Source of the DNA: Streptomyces sp. SID13726
GTDB lineage: Bacteria > Actinomycetota > Actinomycetes > Streptomycetales > Streptomycetaceae
Assembly: GCF_010548375.1 (NCBI RefSeq)
Contig: NZ_JAAGLY010000017.1
Span: forward strand, 1 to 64,000
Reading direction: 5' to 3'
DNA length: 64,000 bases
A program made the translations under genes and the position numbers. Positions 60,044-64,000 of this stretch are shown in pieces (within the stretch, counting starts at the first letter, position 1; each line of letters starts with the position of its first letter). The notes under the pieces are model-generated. The model was not told the origin of the DNA. It made no database searches and saw only the letters and a list, made by a program, of their open reading frames with translations.

Positions 60044-60637
60044 GTGGACCTGAACGCCGTACGCCTGCGAGCACCCGCCACCGGGTCGGCTCCCGCCCTG
60101 GTCCTGCGACCCTGGCGTCCCGCGGACGCGCCGCACCTGGCCGTCCTGCACCGGGACGGCGAACTGCGCCGCTGGATCCGGTCCGTGGTGGACGACGAGG
60201 CGGGTGCCGAGCGGTGGGTGCGGGCGCAGGAGCGGGGGCGGCTCGACGGCGACCGGATCTCCTTCGCGATCGTCGAGACCGCCTTCGCCGAGGACGGCCT
60301 CGTACGCCTGGAAGTGGCCGACGGCCCGCCCGTCGGGCACGCCGTCCTCAAGCGCCCGGTGCCCGGCGGCCCGGCCGGCGAGGTCGGCTACTGGACCGCG
60401 GGGCACGCGCGAGGCAGGGGAGTGGCATCACGCGCCCTCGACGCCCTGACCGACTGGGCCTTCACCGCCTTCGCCGAGGACGGCCTCGTACGCCTGGAAC
60501 TCCTGCACGGCACGGACAACACCGCGTCCTGCCGGGTGGCCGGCAGCTGCGGGTACGCCCTCACCGCGTCGCTGCCCGCGGCCCCGCCCGAGCGGCCGCG
60601 CGACGCTCACCTCCACACCCGGCACCGGCCCGGCTGA
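60044..60637 (+). CDS. GNAT acetyltransferase with an internal duplicated segment
   Basis: A 197-residue N-acetyltransferase of the RimJ/L-like type: LVLRPWRPADAPHLAVLH at the N-terminus, GEVGYWTAGHARGRGVASRALDALTDWAF carrying the acetyl-CoA-binding RGRGVA motif, then LLHGTDNTASCRVAGSCGY. The segment TAFAEDGLVRLE occurs twice (about 79-90 and 141-152) because 36 nt are repeated exactly and in frame. The second copy fits the normal strand after motif A; the first looks inserted in the loop before GHAVLKRP. GTG 60044 has TACGCT 6 nt upstream (60032-60037), suggesting a leaderless mRNA. Acceptor substrate unknown. Confidence 0.85.
   Translation: MDLNAVRLRAPATGSAPALVLRPWRPADAPHLAVLHRDGELRRWIRSVVDDEAGAERWVRAQERGRLDGDRISFAIVETAFAEDGLVRLEVADGPPVGHAVLKRPVPGGPAGEVGYWTAGHARGRGVASRALDALTDWAFTAFAEDGLVRLELLHGTDNTASCRVAGSCGYALTASLPAAPPERPRDAHLHTRHRPG
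60278..60313 (+). repeat. Exact 36-nt direct repeat, copy 1, inside the GNAT gene
   Basis: Identical over 36 nt to 60464-60499, 186 nt (62 codons) away and in the same frame; flanking bases differ on both sides. This copy appears to be the inserted one because it interrupts the expected turn before the GHAVLK strand. Confidence 0.9.
60464..60499 (+). repeat. Exact 36-nt direct repeat, copy 2, inside the GNAT gene
   Basis: Probable source copy: it encodes TAFAEDGLVRLE at the place where GNAT proteins normally have the strand leading to the acetyl-CoA-side loop (LELLHGTDN). Confidence 0.9.
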
Positions 60638-60726
60638 CCGCCTGTGCCCGAGCGCCCGACCGGGCCGTGTGAGGTAACGTCCCAAGCGGTATGTCAAGCA
60701 GGACCAGGAGCTTGGAGAAGGGTGAC

Positions 60727-62256
60727 GTGGCAGGTCAGGGCGGGGTCGGCGACAGCCCGGCGGAGGACGCCGGATCCCCGGCGTGGGCACGGGAACTCCT
60801 CGACCATCTGCGGCCGACAGGACGTGACGTACGCCGGGTCGTCGCCTGGCTCGCGGAGGCGGTACGGGGCACGGCCGCGCTCCAGGACGACACCGGGACC
60901 CTCGTCGCCGGAACGCGCATGCCGCTCGACGAGTCGCTGGTCGCGGACATCCTCGCAGGGCGCATCGCCGCCGCGGCCTCGGCGGACGAGGTCAGCCATC
61001 TGCGCCTGGTCCGGGTGGAGTTCCCCAAACCGGCGGCGGCCGGAGTGCTCGCGGTGGCCCGCCCCGAGCCCTTCGACCGGCGCAGCTCCGACATCCTCAC
61101 GCACACCGCGCAGGTTGTCGAAGTCCTGCTGCGCGCCCGGGAGTCGAGCGCGGCCGGCCGGCGACTGAAGCGGGCCACGTCCGATCTGCGGCTGGCCATC
61201 CTCCAGTTGCTCATGGTGGAGGACACCGTCTCGGCCCGCCGGGTCGCCGCCGGACTGTGGCCGGGACTGCTCGACACGGACACGGCCTGCGTCTACGTCC
61301 TCGAAGGGAACGCGGCGGAACGCGACCGGCTGCTGGAGGAGTGCCTCGGCGTGACCGGCGACCGGGCGCTCGTGGTGCGCTGCCCGGCCATGGACGGTCA
61401 CGTCATCATCGTGACCACCGGGGACGCGGCGAACGCGGCCCTGCGCTCGATCGTCGACCGCAACCCGGGCACCCTCCTCGGCGGCAGCGCCCGCCAGAGC
61501 CTGGCCCGCACCGCCACCGCCTACGGTCAGGCGGTCAGCGCCCTCGCCGTGGCCCGGGTACGGCCCGACAAGGCCGCCGTGTACGCCGAACGCAACCGCC
61601 CCCACCGCCTGATGGACCCGGCCGCGCTGCGCGAGTGGACCGCGCGCGTGCTCAAGCCGCTGGACACCCTGCCCCACCACACCCGCGCCGAACTCCTCGC
61701 CACCACCCGCCTGGGCCTGGAGTTCACCGCCGTCAGCGCCGCGAAGGTCCTCGGAGTCAGCCGCAACACCGTCCGCGCCCGCATGGAACGCGTCGAGTCC
61801 CTGCTGCGCACCGACTTCTCCGACCTCACCGTCCGCGCCACCGTCCACCTCGCGCTCAGCACCCAGATCAGTCTCGCGGACGGACAGGTCGACCACGACG
61901 GTGCCCACCAGGTCCGCGCCCGGCTCGGCGACCTGCTGGCCGGACCCGCCCTGGGCTCCTGGGCGCGGGAGTTGCTGGGCCGCCTGGACAGCGACGCCCG
62001 CGACCTGCGCCGCACCCTGCGCGGCTGGATCGCCGCCGGCGGCAACGCGGAGCGGGCGGCGCAGGCGATGGCCGTCCACGCGCAGACCGTGCGCGAACAC
62101 GTCCGCAGCGCCGAGCCCGTGCTGGAACGCCAGTTGATCGCCTCCGGCAGCGACCTCTACGAGGTCGTCCTCGCCCATCTGGCGACCGGCGAGCTCGAAC
62201 ATCCCGTGCTGCTCCGGGACGATCCGGGCCATCCGGACGCACCTGTGCACGGGTGA
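60727..62256 (+). CDS. PucR-like regulator with two helix-turn-helix segments
   Basis: A 509-residue regulator. After an N-terminal sensor-like region (about 20-140: ALQDDTGTLVAGTRMPLDESLVADIL), a helical part and a GGDEF-related core (about 170-280), a PucR C-terminal HTH appears (LLATTRLGLEFTAVSAAKVLGVSRNTVRARMERVESLL, about 320-360). A second helical module (RDLRRTLRGWIAAGGNAERAAQAMAVHAQTVREHVRSAEPVLERQLI) repeats that design. GTG 60727 has GGAGAAGG upstream; ATG 60691 is possible. It may control itself or the small genes after it; no catabolic target is adjacent. Confidence 0.82.
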   Translation: MAGQGGVGDSPAEDAGSPAWARELLDHLRPTGRDVRRVVAWLAEAVRGTAALQDDTGTLVAGTRMPLDESLVADILAGRIAAAASADEVSHLRLVRVEFPKPAAAGVLAVARPEPFDRRSSDILTHTAQVVEVLLRARESSAAGRRLKRATSDLRLAILQLLMVEDTVSARRVAAGLWPGLLDTDTACVYVLEGNAAERDRLLEECLGVTGDRALVVRCPAMDGHVIIVTTGDAANAALRSIVDRNPGTLLGGSARQSLARTATAYGQAVSALAVARVRPDKAAVYAERNRPHRLMDPAALREWTARVLKPLDTLPHHTRAELLATTRLGLEFTAVSAAKVLGVSRNTVRARMERVESLLRTDFSDLTVRATVHLALSTQISLADGQVDHDGAHQVRARLGDLLAGPALGSWARELLGRLDSDARDLRRTLRGWIAAGGNAERAAQAMAVHAQTVREHVRSAEPVLERQLIASGSDLYEVVLAHLATGELEHPVLLRDDPGHPDAPVHG

Positions 62257-62326
62257 GTCCTGTGCCCCGCACAGCGGGCATCGGGACGATTCACAAGGGT
62301 CCGCAGGTCACGTAAGTTCGACGCAC

Positions 62327-62371
62327 CGCAGGGGGAACGACCGGAACGGGGGACCGGTCGCGCCCCCTGCG
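62327..62371 (+). promoter_or_regulatory. Two-tier hairpin in the leader region of the 78-aa gene
   Basis: Outer arms CGCAGGGGG (62327-62335) and CCCCCTGCG (62363-62371), 3-nt symmetric internal loop, then inner arms GACCGG (62339-62344) and CCGGTC (62354-62359) around a 9-nt loop. All pairs are perfect. It lies 70 nt after the PucR-like stop and 110 nt before ATG 62481; it could be a terminator or a 5' UTR element. Confidence 0.55.
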
Positions 62372-62480
62372 AGGCGTACCCCCGGCCGGCGAGCCCGGTT
62401 CCCTCCCTCCGGCACGGACTGACCCGCTCCCGACGGGTACCCGCCCGGCTACGGAACGACTACCGCTGGAGGAGGCCGGA

Positions 62481-62717
62481 ATGACCAGCAGCACGGAGAC
62501 CGGCGGCGCGACCGGTACTCAGGACAAGGACTACAACCTCATCTGGTACGTGGAGGCCTGTCTGAGCAACGCGCTGCGGCTGGAGAGCTACATCCAGGAC
62601 GCGGAGCGCGGCAAGGACACCGAGGTCGCCGACCTGTTCCGCAAGGCCCAGGCGGACAGCCGCAAGGGCGCCGAGATCGGCAAGGGGCTGCTGCGCGCGC
62701 GACTGAACGGCGGCTGA
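62481..62717 (+). CDS. Small conserved hypothetical protein
   Basis: A 78-residue soluble protein. After a Thr/Gly-rich start (TSSTETGGATGTQ) it has a helical core DKDYNLIWYVEACLSNALRLESYIQDAERGKDTEVADLFRKAQADSRKGAEIGKGLLRARL. I believe this is a conserved streptomycete small protein but know no function. The core looks like a two-helix hairpin with aromatic and acidic faces. GGAGGAGG lies 6 nt before the ATG, indicating strong translation. A long structured leader precedes it. Confidence 0.75.
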   Translation: MTSSTETGGATGTQDKDYNLIWYVEACLSNALRLESYIQDAERGKDTEVADLFRKAQADSRKGAEIGKGLLRARLNGG

Positions 62718-62882
62718 CCAGGAAGCTGTGCCGAGGGGCCGGGCAGCACGTGTCGGGCCCCTCGACCGCGCCCGGAGCCGGGGCGGGCCCACGGGGGAGA
62801 CCGGCCCACGGCGGCTGAACGGCCGTAACCGATCTTCCGTACCCCTGGGCGAAGTGGTTCGCCGACGGAGAGGGAGAGGCCC

Positions 62883-63335
62883 GTGCCTCGACGAGGACGG
62901 AACAGCCGTACCCGCACGACCGTGTTGCGGCTGGGCGCGCTCATCGGGAGCCTCGCCGCCGTCACGGCCTGCGGCGGCGGCGAGGACGACGGCGCGGAGA
63001 AGTCCCGGCCGTCGAAGTCCGCCACCGCGCCCGCCGCCGGCATCGTGGCCCCCGCGAGGATCGAGGTGATCGCCGGACTGGCCGGCTGCAAGGCCGAGAT
63101 CCGCATCGACGCGGACGAACTGCGCGAGGGCCTGTGCCACTCCGACAAGGCCGACTACCGCATCACCACCTTCCCCGAGGAGAAGCTGAAGGAGGCCTGG
63201 CTCGAAGAGGCCAGCGTCTACGGCGGCAAGTACCTCGTGGGCCCCCGCTGGGTCGTCGCCACCAAGCCGGAACACCTGGAAGGGGCCCGGAGCAAGCTCG
63301 GCGGGACCATACGGCAGCTGAGCGGGACGTCGTAG
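62883..63335 (+). CDS. Putative lipoprotein, unknown function
   Basis: A 150-residue exported protein. The signal sequence RRGRNSRTRTTVLRLGALIGSLAAVTACGGG has a lipobox-like VTAC, predicting a lipid-anchored Cys near 30. A Ser/Lys/Ala linker leads to a compact domain (about 55-145): GIVAPARIEVIAGLAGCKAEIRIDADELREGLCHSDKADYRITTFPEEKLKEAWLEEASVYGGKYLVGPRWVVATKPEHLEGARSKLGG. Two Cys could pair outside the cell. The WVVAT strand near its end resembles small actinobacterial lipoproteins of unknown role. GTG 62883 has GGAGAGGGAGAGG 4 nt upstream. It converges with the dehalogenase-like gene. Confidence 0.75.
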   Translation: MPRRGRNSRTRTTVLRLGALIGSLAAVTACGGGEDDGAEKSRPSKSATAPAAGIVAPARIEVIAGLAGCKAEIRIDADELREGLCHSDKADYRITTFPEEKLKEAWLEEASVYGGKYLVGPRWVVATKPEHLEGARSKLGGTIRQLSGTS

Positions 63336-63347
63336 CGCCCGGCGGGG

Positions 63348-64000
63348 TCACGCGCCCCGCAGTATGAGTTCGCGCAGCGCCTTCGTCACCTCCGCCGGGG
63401 CCTCCTCCGCCATGAAGTGGCCGCAGGAGACGGTCGTATGGCGGAGATCGTCGGCCCAGGCGGCCCACAGGGCGGTCGCGTCGTAGCCGAGCGCGGCTCC
63501 CCAGTCCTGCTGGAGCACGGTCACGGGCATGCCCAGCCGGTTCCCGGCCGCCCGGTCCGCCTCGTCGTGCTCCACGTCGACGCCCGCGGAGGCCCGGTAG
63601 TCGGCGACGATCGACGGCACGGCCTCGCGGCAGGCCCGCAGGTACTCGGCGCGCACCCGGGGCGGGATCGCGTCGGGCCGGTTCGTCCACACGTCGAGGA
63701 AGTGGCCGAAGAACGCGTCGGCGCTTGCGGCGATCATCTGCTCGGCGAGTCCCGGCGGCTGGGCCATCAGGTAGAGGTGGAAGCCGACCGCGGCCGACGT
63801 GCCGTGCAGGGCGTTCCACATGTCGAGCGTCGGCAGGACGTCCAGACAGGCCAGGTGCGTCACCGCGCCGGGGTGGTCGAGTCCCGCCCGGAAGGCGACC
63901 AGCGCTCCGCGGTCGTGCCCGGCCACAGCGAACCGGGGGTGCCCCAGCCGCCGGGCGAGGGTGACGACGTCGGCGGCCATGGTCCGCTTGGAGTAGGTGC
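63348..64000 (-). CDS. Alpha/beta hydrolase, haloacetate dehalogenase-like (5' end cut by the window)
   Basis: The visible 216 residues are the C-terminal part of a fluoroacetate/haloacetate dehalogenase-like hydrolase. The nucleophile elbow VAGHDRGALVAFR has Asp instead of Ser, as in haloacid ester-forming dehalogenases. WTNRPDAIPPRVRAEYLRACREAVPSIVADYRASAGVDVEHDEADR is the cap/lid, and VSCGHFMAEEAPAEVTKALREL carries the catalytic His. The upstream residues TYSKRT preceding MAADVVTLARRLGH fit the family, so the reading continues past the edge and ATG 63980 is not the start. The substrate (fluoroacetate, chloroacetate or an epoxide) is undetermined. Confidence 0.85.
   Translation of the reverse strand, partial: TYSKRTMAADVVTLARRLGHPRFAVAGHDRGALVAFRAGLDHPGAVTHLACLDVLPTLDMWNALHGTSAAVGFHLYLMAQPPGLAEQMIAASADAFFGHFLDVWTNRPDAIPPRVRAEYLRACREAVPSIVADYRASAGVDVEHDEADRAAGNRLGMPVTVLQQDWGAALGYDATALWAAWADDLRHTTVSCGHFMAEEAPAEVTKALRELILRGA

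Overview
The window is a high-GC (roughly 70 % or more), densely packed chromosomal segment that reads as Streptomyces or a very close actinomycete. The grounds are frequent GTG starts, four-base ATGA/GTGA/TTGA overlaps, strong third-position GC bias, and Streptomyces-type families: the GlgE/Pep/GlgX cluster, DUF5133, a SigB/F-like sigma factor, ANTAR, PF04672 methyltransferase, DUF6131, a SpoIIE-type phosphatase fused to an anti-sigma kinase domain, a CYP105-like P450 with its own ferredoxin, and a sugar ABC importer with no ATPase gene. I saw no rRNA, tRNA, CRISPR array, integrase or transposase.

Layout. 1-5 kb: glycogen/alpha-glucan metabolism (partial glgE, DUF5133, a Pep-type HATPase-like protein, glgX) and a membrane protein whose 3' end overlaps glgX. 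5-10.5 kb: lipoprotein metallopeptidase, VOC protein, ANTAR regulator, stress sigma factor, and a MarR-ABC exporter operon. 10.6-19.2 kb: hypothetical protein, a second-type hemC, MFS, DUF5937/ArsR regulator, questin-oxidase-like enzyme, a secreted NPP1 (Nep1-like) protein, ATP-dependent DNA ligase, and a divergent SDR/TetR pair with three operator boxes. 19.2-28.5 kb: an orphan NarL-type response regulator coupled to a 93-aa repeat protein, a DHA2 efflux pump divergent from P450-TetR, an orphan OmpR-type regulator, then a complete P450-ferredoxin-reductase electron chain ending in a strong terminator and followed by a MarR regulator. 28.5-34.4 kb: Fsr-like MFS, AraC, DoxX-like protein with peroxiredoxin, a multidomain SpoIIE phosphatase, a secreted cupin. 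34.4-42.8 kb: aldo/keto reductase and a fructan-utilisation locus (LacI regulator; intracellular GH32, two permeases and a Tat-type binding protein in one coupled operon; a divergent secreted GH32 of levanase/levan fructotransferase type), with matching operator halves in the divergent promoter. 42.8-49.1 kb: HIT protein, TauD-like dioxygenase, LLM flavin oxidoreductase, metallophosphoesterase, MHYT sensor, SDR. 49.3-51.2 kb: an asparagine synthetase gene interrupted by a single in-frame amber codon. 51.2-64 kb: ComB-like/DUF899 pair, TetR, DUF6131, methyltransferase, DEAD-box helicase, S9 peptidase, dienelactone hydrolase, YciO, GNAT, PucR-like regulator, small conserved proteins, and the 3' part of a haloacetate-dehalogenase-like hydrolase.

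The most coherent systems are (i) extracellular fructan cleavage, ABC uptake and intracellular fructosidase cleavage under a LacI repressor, and (ii) the P450/ferredoxin/reductase redox chain. The most unusual observations are the amber-interrupted asnB, the response-regulator-coupled GGxxS repeat ORF, an exact 36-nt in-frame duplication inside a GNAT gene, and several regulator genes that look leaderless, with TANNNT-like -10 boxes 6-8 nt before the start codon. I found no convincing wholly new multi-gene system. All calls come from reading the sequence without database searches.
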